The position numbers were made by a program, and so were the translations under genes. The notes beneath the pieces were generated by a model. The model was not told the origin of the DNA and did not search any database. It saw only the letters and a list, made by a program, of their open reading frames with translations. DNA of 64,000 nt from Hexactinellida sp. DTS-2022 (taxonomy: Eukaryota > Porifera > Hexactinellida), in contig JAPNXP010000003.1 of the NCBI GenBank assembly GCA_028753945.1, positions 4,340,001-4,404,000 on the forward strand, in the 5' to 3' direction. This document shows positions 43,291 to 54,800 of this stretch, piece after piece (position 1 is the first letter of the stretch; the number at the start of each line of letters is the position of its first letter).

Positions 43291-45089
43291 CGTTTGGCTG
43301 GTCCTCAGGGTGTTCACCTTTAAAGGATTTACTGTATTATTTAATTATACAAAAATTAACCTGTATTGCTTGAGTATGAAGCACTGTTAATATAAAGCCC
43401 TGGAGCCATGATATCAACGTACGTTCCGTAGTCTGAGAAATATTCCATCGGTTTCTTGCAAGTGCTCGTATCATAACCGTGAGCTCCTACGTTAATATTA
43501 GAGCCAGCCCTGCCTGGGATATAACCACATGCATCCTTCGCCCAGTTCATACTAGCTGCCACTACTACAACACCATTTTCTACAGCAGCATTGACAACTC
43601 CATCTTGTATAGATGATGTACCGCCTCCCAAAGGCAGGTTTATGATACTCCCAACGTAGTCAAGGCTGAAAGACAAGTAATTATATAACGGCTTACTTAT
43701 ATGGCGGCCGCCTACAATGTCAGCTAGCAGACATATAAGGAATTCATCTAAAATTGAACGAATTATAGCAAAAGTCCCTTGAAGTTTGAAAATTAATAAT
43801 CTAATATGGAGGAAAAGAACCTAGCTAGTAAGAAGCGACAATGAATTTGGAGCGAACCAAAACCTGAACTTTTAATGTGAGTATTATGGAGTATTAGTGG
43901 AACCTGAATCAACTCAGTCAAATCATTATTTGTCGGCGACATTTGCTTATATATCGGCTAGCTGACATATAAGTAATTCCTAATATAATCACCTGTTCCT
44001 ATTAGCAGTGTGTCGTTCGTTGACATAGATAATACCTTTTATAACCCAACTTTTGTATCCCCATCCTTCACAAGTCAATACTCTTATGCTGTAAAGAGTT
44101 GATTCTTTAGCTACTCCACTGTATATCCCACCAGCAATGCCTGCACAGTGTGTTCCATGCCCATCACAATCTGCTCCTTGTAAATTAGTTCCTAGACCCT
44201 CATCGACCATATCGCGTCCTGAAAACTTTGCTCTGGATCCGCTCGAGCCATTCAAATACCTAAATTTAGCATTATATAGAATATACTCTGTATAGAGTGT
44301 ATGAGTGTAGTTTAATGGTCAATTTCACTAAATTATAGCGGAATATTGCAATATCAAGGGATACTTCGGAAAGTCATAATTGCGATAACATTTCTTAAAT
44401 ATTTTTAAAACAATTCATATTAATGTTAGAAGTATCAACCACACACCAACAGCTTAACGATTGGTGTGTAGTTTAACGATGACGGTAACAATTTATGGTA
44501 AATTTAAAAAATTCAAATATCATAAATTTCATTTTCTTCTTACTTTCTAATAATTTTCTAACAGGAATACTAAAATAGGAATTTATTTATTATTACCCTA
44601 AAGGCTACTAAATCACAAAATGGTGACATTATAAAAAAATTTTAAATTATAAAGCAACCACATGCTAAAATACAAGTAGTACCCGCGTTACAACTTGCTA
44701 TTTTCGTCCAAAAACGTATATAATTGCTAATTTATATACGTATATTCATTCACATTATATATTCGGAAAATGTATATTAAGTATATTAGCAAATTATTTT
44801 CATTTTCTCGTAGTTCTTTAGACTCGAATTGTATATTTTGTATATTTGTGCTGTCATCGTTAAATGGCGCCTAAACAGCTTAACCACACATCTCAGATTC
44901 TCAAAATTGGTTCCATTGGACTCACAATGGTTGATTACCCCATACACAATGTAAATTTTGCCAATAGGAAGCATAGTTTAGCTTAGAATAAAATTACAAA
45001 ACTGGACTACTATTTTCTACTATGATTCGGCAGCATGTATAGCCGTATTATAGTAGGCCATGTAGTAGGCCATGATTCAACCAATCAAT

Positions 45090-45320
45090 CATTTGTCTAT
45101 TCTATTGCATATTATTTTTTTAGTATTATTTGGATTCGAGCTTCTTTATCGTGCAACTGAAATTTATTGAGCTATTAATATGAGAATTTGAACTTCCCAA
45201 ACAAATTACATTGTATAGCATTCTTATAAAGGGGACATTATGAGGAATATATTTAATACACCACAGAGATGTATAATTCTAAATGATTAGTTTCAAGGCG
45301 TAGTAAGGCCGAAGGGCTCG
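45090..45320 (+). mobile_element. Helitron-like 3' fragment
   Basis: Ends GCCGAAGGGCTCG|T, like the element at 452-1357. 45090-45310 matches 6520-6770. It abuts the next element head to tail. Confidence 0.45.
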
Positions 45321-46115
45321 TATTATTAAACATCGTTTGTTGTTTGTGTTGCGAGTTTGTTGTTTATTTATCTACTTAGATTGTATTAAAGTGATCGGGA
45401 AACCGCAATTATAGGAGATAGAAACTAACTTCCAAATGTTATAATTGGTAGAAAGTATATTGATTACGAATTTTGCATTTACACATTTCTAATATGAATA
45501 TTTGTTGTTGTTGTTGTTTACATAAATAGGTCAAAAAATTAATGAAATTCAAAATCAACCTAGAAGTTAATTTTCAATGGATATTATAGATAAACAAGTA
45601 TGATGAACACGAATTTCACACAAATAAATTTATAATATGAATATTTGTTGTTTTTGTTGTTGTTGTTTACAAAATAGGTCAACAATTTAATGAAATTTCA
45701 AAATTAATCTAGAATTAGCTTTCAACTGGTATTATAGGTAAAAATTATACTGAAGACGAATTTCTCACTCAAATTTTTTTATTATGACTAATAGTTGTTG
45801 TTGTTCACACAAATAGGTCAACAAATTAATGAAAATTCAAAATCAACCTAGAAGTTAGCCTTCAATGGGTATTATAGATAAACAAGTATGCTGAACACGA
45901 ATTTCACCCTAAAAAAATTTATTATGAATAATTGTTGTTGTTGTTCACACAAATAGGTCAACAAATTAATGAAAATTCAAAATCAACCTAGAAGTTAGCC
46001 GCCAACGGGAATTATTGGTAAACAAGTAAAACTATGGAAGATGGTAGAAAGGGTAGCGTCCGTTAACTTGAAGTGGATAGCACCTATTCGTCGCAAAGCG
46101 ACTGAAAACGGCTCG
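45321..46115 (+). mobile_element. Helitron-like element, copy of 452-1357
   Basis: Contains the same tandem units (TTGTTGTTGTTGTTTAC, AATCAACCTAGAAGTTA, AAACAAGTATG) about four times and ends GAAAACGGCTCG|T. Opposite orientation to the first copy and more diverged. Confidence 0.65.
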
Positions 46116-46583
46116 TACTTTTATAAATATCATCAAATTATTATGATAAAATTAACTAACCTTAATAGCAGTTTCTTTACTGATTTCTCCAAAGATCATC
46201 GGTAGCAGAGTATTGTCTGACTCTATGAAGAGATCTTCCCTTTGTAACCCCTCATGTCCCTCCAACAGTTGAATGACCTCTTCTATCTCCTCATCGGTAG
46301 CCCCTTCTTTCAACAGTACCATGTACTTTTCCTTATGATCAATGTAATTTCTCGCAAATGTTACAGCAAATATAGCCAATAGGAATACACACACTATTTG
46401 AACTATAATTTTACTGTTGTAAATCTAAAATTGCAATTGGCAATTAGATATGATATACAGGATTCTAATATTAGATGTAAACTGTGAAAAAGATCTTTTT
46501 ATAAAGGATATTCCTTGCCCTTGATTTTATATTTATAATATTATTATTATATTTTGATATTTTATTAAAATACTAAATAGTAC

Positions 46584-46690
46584 CTGTATTTATTATTCAA
46601 AATGTTTTCTTGATGCTCCTTTATTGTTGTTGTTGTTGTTGTTGCAAGTAATTCTGAATTCTTCCATACAGCAGAACATTGTTATTTATA
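46584..46690 (-). promoter_or_regulatory. P3 core promoter and leader
   Basis: TATAAATA at 46690-46683, followed by a leader with (CAA)n and a donor-like AATACAG|GTACT near 46584. The promoter layout survives although the coding region is broken. Confidence 0.55.
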
Positions 46691-46699
46691 CCTGGGGTG

Positions 46700-48662
46700 T
46701 TATAAAATACAGAGTGCTCTAAAAGAATACCGAACACATGTCCCATTAATATTCCAATATAAAATAGTCCTATGAATTATAATTTCATTGTTCCCATTGA
46801 ATTTCTATGAATCGTGAAGTGGTCACGATTAATATATTTAAGCAACTTATTTTCTGTATTACTAAAATATACACTACAGAGAGAAAGTAATCACTGCACA
46901 TGGTTCTAAACAGAGGTTTCTTAAAACCATATCTTAACTTCTACCATACCGAACTTGGTATCTGAAATATTTATTGCATTATTTAGTATCTAGAAATTCT
47001 AGTTTCTATACTATAGTGATAGGAATCAATCAGTAATGGAGAAAAGTTTCGTTGTAGAAAAAGGAGGAAATAATTAGTGGGTTAATGGTTTTTTGTTGAA
47101 TATCAATGATTCAATAGCATTCGATACTGTTGAGAGAGTATCATAATTGTAAATTCAAATATTTAATCCTAATCTATTTATAATTAATAATGGATAATTA
47201 ATAATCCAGATCATTTCAAAGACCATGCATAGATAATATACAACCTACATTAACTTTGAAAACTTTAGTCGTTCTTGATATCGTCATTTTTGAATAAATT
47301 ACGACTAAATTTGTAGCTGATGCAATTTTCGAATGAGATAATTAAAAACAGCTTTTTCCAGAAATTTTCCCTAATGGAGAAGGAAGTCGTTTCGGTCTAT
47401 TTTAGGTCTCAACAGAAGGGTTGTTATCCTTGATTACTAATATTAAAATTACGACGAACATAGTGATAGTCATTTCCCATTGAGATCCTGGCATCGACCA
47501 TCTTGAAACCCGGGTTTGGCCAACGTCAAGTTTGTTTGATCTCTTTGACCGGACGTATCGCTATTCTTTCCAGTTGTGATAGATTTTCTCTGTAATTACT
47601 ATTCTCTGTCAGTTGAGTGTAATAATCCAGGAAAAGTACTAATATATAAGATCATAGCTGATAGCCCTCGATAGGGTATACCAAGCATTACATGAACCAT
47701 CCGACTAAGTAAGGCAGTGAGAATTCTAGATACACATACACATGCAAGTGATATGTATTTCCAAGTCTTAGGTATGATTATGAATAATACGATATAACTT
47801 GTAATTAACCGATAACCCTCTATATTGAACAACATCTTATAGAATAATCGGGAAATATCTCATGTTGTTTGTCTGTTTGTTCAGAATTGATTGAGGAACT
47901 GGTAAGAGCTACAGACTTGAAATTTTCCAGAAAGATGGGAAACTCTGTATCTAGAAAGAAGTTCTAATATCTAAGAAAATATTCACATCTACCTAACAAA
48001 AGGTGACAAAATCTTTAGCCAATAAAATTCGAGGGTTGTCCCAGTATGGATTATTGTTAAGTGTGCATTATATAATGCTAAACTGAGACTGTAATTTAAT
48101 TGACCGAGAGTAAATCAATTCATTTAATCAATTATTTGTATTCTTTCTGCATAGTCATACATTTCTAGCATTCCATTGTATCTATTTGATATCTAATTAT
48201 TACCAATCAATTCCATAACTTCTCCACAGTCCAAACTCAGGGTCCACAGAGTTATACAGTTCCTTTGTGATATTTAAATTTATATCTGGAGTTGGCATAT
48301 TATTATACACGGACAAGTTTAATAGCTATTTCTATACTATAGTAATGAGCAGACCATTAATGGCCAATTAATGGAGAGCGCTCCTATTTTAATACAAACA
48401 ATTTTTGAGAATTAAAGATAGATTGATATTTCTGCAATAAATTGTTGGATTTAGTTCCAAAACATAGCTAGTCATTAGTGAATGTTTTCTTAGATATTCG
48501 AACTGGTTTTAGATACAATATCCTGCCAGATTAATAGTCTGTAGCTGTAGCTCTTACCAGTTCCTCAATCAATTCTGCTTAAAAAAAAAGTTTATAAAAG
48601 ATTTAAACAGATGAAGTAGTAAATATATATTACTGAATAACCTGTCAAAGAATTAAAGTTTT
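46700..48662. other. Repeat-filled spacer, no gene
   Basis: 46860-47060 is the reverse complement of about 23130-23330. 47860-48070 repeats 22490-22700 and 59980-60170 (TTGATTGAGAAAGTGGTAAG family). No supported gene. Confidence 0.5.
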
Positions 48663-49011
48663 ATATTAATACAGTAGTTTCCAACCTGGAGTTTCGGTTC
48701 ATAGATCCCTTGTGGTCCACATACGACCATCCACAAGATCTCTAAATTTGTATACCTGCAATGGGAGGTCCACATAATGTTTGCATTTGCTATGTAGGGG
48801 ATCCGCTGTTTAATAAGGTTCGGGATTAGCTGCATTAATACATTTTAAGAATAATCAGTTTCCCTTGGAGACTCGGGCCGGAACAATATTTTTCATAAAA
48901 ACGAGAAATAGAAACAGAAATTTGAGAATTATGTGCTAAAAACGGTAGTGATCATCCTTAATAAATATAATGATGTAAAAATACCACTTAACTAATAGGG
49001 TTTACAAAGAA
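48663..49011 (-). pseudogene. TRAF gene 3' flank without its gene
   Basis: Reverse complement of 62745-63075, the 3' flank of TRAF copy E, including TAAAAATACCACTTAACTAA and the hAT-like MITE. Where the coding region should begin there is a hairpin MITE. It marks a further lost TRAF copy. Confidence 0.6.
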
Positions 49012-49147
49012 ATTGAAAAAAAAAAAAAAATTGCAGCCAGTGCCGACGCATGTTCCTTTGGAGGCACTATATTTTGATGGTGGTTATTTGATAGTGCCTC
49101 CAAATGAACATGCTGTCGGCACAGGCTGCAATTTTGGATTTTTTTTC
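49012..49147. mobile_element. Hairpin MITE
   Basis: ATTGCAGCCAGTGCCGACGC ... GTCGGCACAGGCTGCAATTT with GGAGGCACTAT/ATAGTGCCTCC inside. Confidence 0.75.
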
Positions 49148-49280
49148 CGCCAAGTCATCAACGCCTCAAGGTGTCAAGAACATTTGTTAATTGGACCGAG
49201 TCACAAGGAACAGTAGATAAATTTGAAGTTTGTTTCTATCATAAACCATCTTGAGTTTAATGCCATTCATTCATTATGTA

Positions 49281-49780
49281 TCTATACTATTAAAACACAA
49301 GTGGGTGGGTGTGTGCTATATTTGTTTGTATGTTACGAGTTGATTGAAGAAAGTGGACGGTTTCCAAATGTGAATTTTGGCATATAGGGGTAACTTTTGG
49401 CACCCGCCAACAAGTTGAGGTTTCCACTGAAGATTTCTCACACCTCGACAAGTTATGACGTCATTGTCACATTTCGAGAACCCTGAAAAGTCACTTAATC
49501 GCACATAATTCGCGCCCTCTGAGAGATAAAAATCTGAAAATTTAATAGAACATGCACATTAATGATGCGGACATGTTGGTCACACCAGATTACCAATATG
49601 CTAACTCATTATCGCATGATGACGTAATCACTAAATTTCACATTGTTAAATTCTACTATTTTAGGCCTATTTACGCTTTATAATAAATATTAGGAGTATA
49701 TAAACCACACACCAAACGCGAAGCGTTTGGTTTGTGGTTGTGTTCTGCCGCGAAGCGACCTAGCAAGCGAAGCGCGCTAG
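49281..49780 (+). mobile_element. Helitron-like non-autonomous element
   Basis: A|TCTATACTATTAAAACACAA ... GCGAAGCGCGCTAG|T: 5'-TC, 3'-CTAG and a GC-rich self-complementary 3' region. 500 bp, no coding. Confidence 0.7.
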
Positions 49781-49799
49781 TTGATAATAAATTATATTA

Positions 49800-50750
49800 T
49801 TAGTTATATATTTTAGCAATGTTATCCACGGTTGGTTGAGTTGAGTCAACAAATTCCCTATATTATATTATTTTATTTAATCCATTGTATAGTAATACTA
49901 CAATTAAATAGAAGCCAGCTGGAATTTATAAGTTAAATCAATATAATTATCGCAAGTTGAATCAATAGAGTAAGATTTAACAAGTTGAAACAATAGAATT
50001 AGATTTAACAGTTTTACTGAAATTGAAGTGTGAGTAAACAAAGAAATTTCAACCCCCATTTATAGCAGAAATTAAACCCATTCTTCCCTCATCAGACGCA
50101 GAATTTGAAGATGAATCCAATGGTGAAATAAAAATCTGGGGTTTAGTAAAACATTTTTTGAGTTATGGACCAGACAAATTTTGAAAGGTGTTAAAATGTG
50201 TCCAAAATGTGTAAATCAAAAATCGTAACCCCAAGTGTAAATCAGACGGTCCTTCCGAATCTACATGCCAAGTTTCAACCCATCAACTGTAAAGCTCTGG
50301 CCAGGGCACCGTCTACGGAGAAAAAATATAGAATAAAGGCAGTGAGACTAGAACTGGGCCACTATACTATAGTATAGTAGGCACAGTAAAAATATACTAT
50401 AGTATAGTCGGCACAGTAATAAAAATAAAGGCAGTGAGATTAGAACTGGGCCACTATACTATAGTATAGTCGGCACAGTAATAATATACCAAAGCACTGT
50501 ACTAAGATTAGAACTGGGCCACTATATTATAGTATAGTCGGCACAGTAATAACTAACCAAGGCAGTAAGATTAGAACTGGGCCACTATACTATAGTATAG
50601 TCGGTACAGTAATAATAAAATACCAGAGAACTAAGATTAGAACTGGGCCACTATACTATAGTATAGTCGGCACAGTAAAAATAATAATATTAAAGGCACT
50701 AAGATTAGAACTGGGCCACTATACTATAGTATAGTCGGCACAGTAAAATG
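49800..50750 (+). repeat. Interspersed repeat ending in an expanded hairpin minisatellite
   Basis: The body (49900-50340) is the reverse complement of most of 32383-32990, and 50280-50340 matches 22360-22440 inverted. The right end is expanded into tandem units. Confidence 0.6.
50345..50745. repeat. Minisatellite whose unit holds a palindrome, about 7 units
   Basis: Each unit contains TTAGAACTGGGCCACTATAC then TATAGTATAGTCGGCACAGT. ACTATACTATAGTATAGT is self-complementary. Units are about 52-65 bp with variable linkers. Confidence 0.85.
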
Positions 50751-51830
50751 TGTATTTTAGGCGCGTATCCAAACTGAAATTCTGCCAAACTGAAAGCCTG
50801 TTCGAATATACTATTGAGTCTGCATTGCTAGATTTACGCCGTGTTGCAATTAGCTATTTATCCAGAGGGAAAAACTTTCGTCAATCTTTCAGCCAGGCAA
50901 AATATTCTGCATCCTAGATTTAGTTTAAGCTCGCTCACACGCGCCTAAAATACTCACTTTTTATTAAGTCTATCGGAACATTCTCGATTTTCGCGTGTCG
51001 CCTAGAAAAGTTTTCAGCCAAATTTCGTACACGCCTGGATGAAACCCTAGTTTTGGTATATCTAGTATTGTAGGTTGACTATTGAAATCCATTATAAAAT
51101 GTTGACGGTATGTCTTATATAAAATTGAATTTTGTTGATTAATAAAGATGACTTTCTAAAAACTTACAAATATAATATACAACATAATACATAATCACAT
51201 TTCAGTCATTCTTCATACGAGCCGATAAAAAATTTAAAATGACAGCTGTGCAAATATGTCTAGGCACGTGTGAGTGTGCTCAGCGAAATATAGGCGCACA
51301 GACTATTTACCTGGGTGAAAGTCGGTTTGGACAATTGTGAAATTTTGGCCATTGCAATTTTGTTGAGGATGGCATAAATCATCAGCAATTCAAAACATCG
51401 ATCAAATTTATATCGTGATATTTGGGTAACAAATATTTATTGTATAATGCGAGACCTTTGGTAATAATTTCAATGTTAATAGTGATATCATGTCATAGGA
51501 ACCAAATTATGACACTTGTGTACAAGAAGTCTATACCCCCCTAAGAATCCAGGACAATATGAATTGAGTATATTTTGAGTTGTTAAGTTATTGACAAATT
51601 CGATTGTAACAATAATAATTGTCAGCCTATATTTAATGAGCATAATATAATAGCAATCATAACAGGTTAAGGGCCTAAAAATACACTAGAAAACACGAAT
51701 TGAATATATTAGAATAGATAAGTAGCGTGTTATCGGACTATAGCCTAAATAGATAATTAGTTCTGAGGTAAATACTGGATAATTATAGATATTATTGAGC
51801 GAAGAAAGGTAAGTTAGCAGGCAATATAAG

Positions 51831-54800
51831 TTAAGCAATTAGTTTAGGAGTGACGTACATCCTCTTGGCATGGGAGATAGCCTTTTTTTCATCGCTCATG
51901 CCAGACCTGCCAATATCACCTATTCCATTAGCTTTAATCCTCTCCTTAATCTCACTAGGAGTAAGATTCTTTTCACCTTTTTTCATGAGTGCAGCTAATC
52001 CGGCAACATGAGGACAAGCCATAGATGTGCCACTCATTTTAGTGAAACCTAGAAATGAGTGGAATGTAGTGGCTACCCGTATATATACCCATTAATTTTT
52101 ATCCAAGATAACATTAATGAAGATTCTATTATCCGGATTGGGAAAGGTCAATGTGTGATGTTAATAAATAATGACACTGTCCGAAAATTACACTAGAAAA
52201 GGTCTTTCCAAAATATAATACAGTATACTCTTGTTATTATGAACACAGATAAGGCGCAAAATCAGTTAAGGAGTATAAAGTATATTCCCCTAGCCACGGA
52301 CTACTAGATACCCGGACGCGACAAAGCCAAACCACAGTCAAAAATGCGTAGGCTGAACATTGTATGACTGAAAATATGGTCAATTCTGTATTTTTAGTCA
52401 CTAAATTTGGTATCTAACACAATCTTTGGGCGCTGAATTCAAAAATGACAACTTCAAGGTTCAAAAACTCACTCCCCGCCCTAATTTTGGCAAAAAAGGC
52501 GTGGTCACACCCAAATATGGTCAATTCCATATTTTTGTTCTATTACTTCATCATAACACTAAAATCGCAATATCCTCTTAACTAGGAATGATATTGTTGA
52601 AAATATGATTAATAAATTGCTCAGCTAAATATATATTACTACGTTACGGTCGTAACCTTCGGTATACAAGGCCTGACTTGCTAGGCGAAAATTTGTGTAC
52701 CATGGATTACTTAAAGTGCATTGAAAAATGGAGAATTGATCTTTATTCCAATAATTAGCAATGATAGAGCTGAAAAGTGTATTATAGCTATATAGGAATA
52801 TGGTATCCAGGTATACATAGCACCCTCCAGAATTGCGATATGTCATCATCTGATGACGTTATGGTAATTTTGGTTGCGAATTATCTTGTTTTTCTAGCAT
52901 ACTTTTAACATAGTTAAACGCGTTATAAATGTTCAAAATTGGAACATGGTTATACCCAGAAGTAGTTGAATAAAATATATCGAAATTATAAATGGAATGT
53001 TGACACATTCCTCGGTTGCCATGAAAAATGTATATTTCCAAAAATGTGCCATAACTCAAAAACTATGAATGTTATGTAAACTAGACTGGTACTGATCTAT
53101 CTGGAATAGGTAACTTCCTATTCATCGATAATACATTTTATATGCCTAATTTCAATCATCTTTGAGATAGTGAGTCATTACCTAATAATGAATTAAGTGT
53201 TAATTATGTCATGATCTCAAAGATGATTGAAGTTAGGCATATAAAATGTATTATCGATGAATAGGAAGTTACCTATTCCAGATAGATCAGTACCAGTCTA
53301 GTTTACATAACATTCATAGTTTTTGAGTTATGGCACATTTTTGGAAATATACATTTTTCATGGCAACCGAGGAATGTGTCAACATTCCATTTATAATTTC
53401 GATATATTTTATTCAACTACTTCTGGGTATAACCATGTTCCAATTTTGAACATTTATAACGCGTTTAACTATGTTAAAAGTATGCTAGAAAAACAAGATA
53501 ATTCGCAACCAAAATTACCATAACGTCATCAGATGATGACATATCGCAATTCTGGAGGGTGCTATGTATACCTGGATACCATATTCCTATATAGCTATAA
53601 TACACTTTTCAGCTCTATCATTGCTAATTATTGGAATAAAGATCAATTCTCCATTTTTCAATGCACTTTAAGTAATCCATGGTACACAAATTTTCGCCTA
53701 GCAAGTCAGGCCTTGTATACCGAAGGTTACGACCGTAACGTAGTAATATATATTTAGCTGAGCAATTTATTAATCATATTTTCAACAATATCATTCCTAG
53801 TTAAGAGGATATTGCGATTTTAGTGTTATGATGAAGTAATAGAACAAAAATATGGAATTGACCATATTTGGGTGTGACCACGCCTTTTTTGCCAAAATTA
53901 GGGCGGGGAGTGAGTTTTTGAACCTTGAAGTTGTCATTTTTGAATTCAGCGCCCAAAGATTGTGTTAGATACCAAATTTAGTGACTAAAAATACAGAATT
54001 GACCATATTTTCAGTCATACAATGTTCAGCCTACGAATTTTTGACTGTGGTTTGGCTTTGTCGCGTCCGGGTATCTAGTAGTCCGTGCCCTAGCATATAC
54101 GAATGCATACAACCGACTCCGGTTAATACGAATTTCCAGATAATAATACGATTCCGATTTTTGTATTAACAAGAGTCTACTGAATTCCATATAATATACA
54201 AATTGTGTATTTTGAAACAAACCTGTGTTAGACTTGGAGACTGCACTTTTAATAGTAATTCCTGGTGCCATGATATCAACGCACGGTCCGTAGTTTGAGA
54301 AGCGTGGCTTTTTTTTAATGCAATCTGTCTTACTTCTCTTGTAGTAACCGTGAGCTCCGACGTTGATATTAAGACCAGCACTCCCTGGGCTCCTAAGGCA
54401 TGCGTCCATCGCTTGATTACCACTGGCTGTCACTACTACAACCCCAGCTTCCACTATTTTATTGATCAATCGATTAATAATTAGAGATTCTCCACCTCCA
54501 ATAGACATGCTTGCTATACTTCCAACAAATTTACCACTAAAAAGGAGAATTTAATTCACGTTGTACGGTTGTAAAGTACATACATTGATTAGTACGTACT
54601 ACAATTATTATGTTTATAAAACATACTTTTATACAACAAGATTATAAAATATATACTTACCTTGTATGGAAAACTCGGTTAGAACGTATACTCGGATAAT
54701 GCGCACTTAGTTTTCAATCCGAGTTGTTGTCATAATCAAGATTTGCTGTATTAAGATACAGTCAGGGCTGCTTATTGTGAAATTTTTTTTGTTTGCTTAT

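Larger units (their letters stand above)
43361..46394 (-). pseudogene. Proteinase-K-like subtilisin P3, incomplete
   Basis: Recognised parts: exon 1 at about 46406-46167 (I9 propeptide, KYMVLLKEGATDEEIEEV), exon 3 at 44259-43993 (GHGTHCAGIAGG) and exon 4 at 43665-43361 (INLPLGGG, VVVAASMNWAKDAC, VDIMAPG). Splice borders match the paralogues. Defects: the start codon is ATT in place of ATG; I find no exon 2, which carries the catalytic Asp; and I find no exon 5, which carries the catalytic Ser. Helitron copies fill the region where exon 2 should be, and the LINE lies beyond exon 4. P3 is the most diverged of the four and probably the oldest inactive copy. Confidence 0.75.

Noticed and set aside
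50345..50745. Second CRISPR-like pattern with palindromic repeats
   Set aside because: Linkers are short, similar and AT-rich, and the unit is the end of a dispersed repeat.
52625..53757. Paired ORFs of 66 and 74 codons in both palindrome arms
   Set aside because: They are identical only because the arms are identical; no homology or codon signal supports them.
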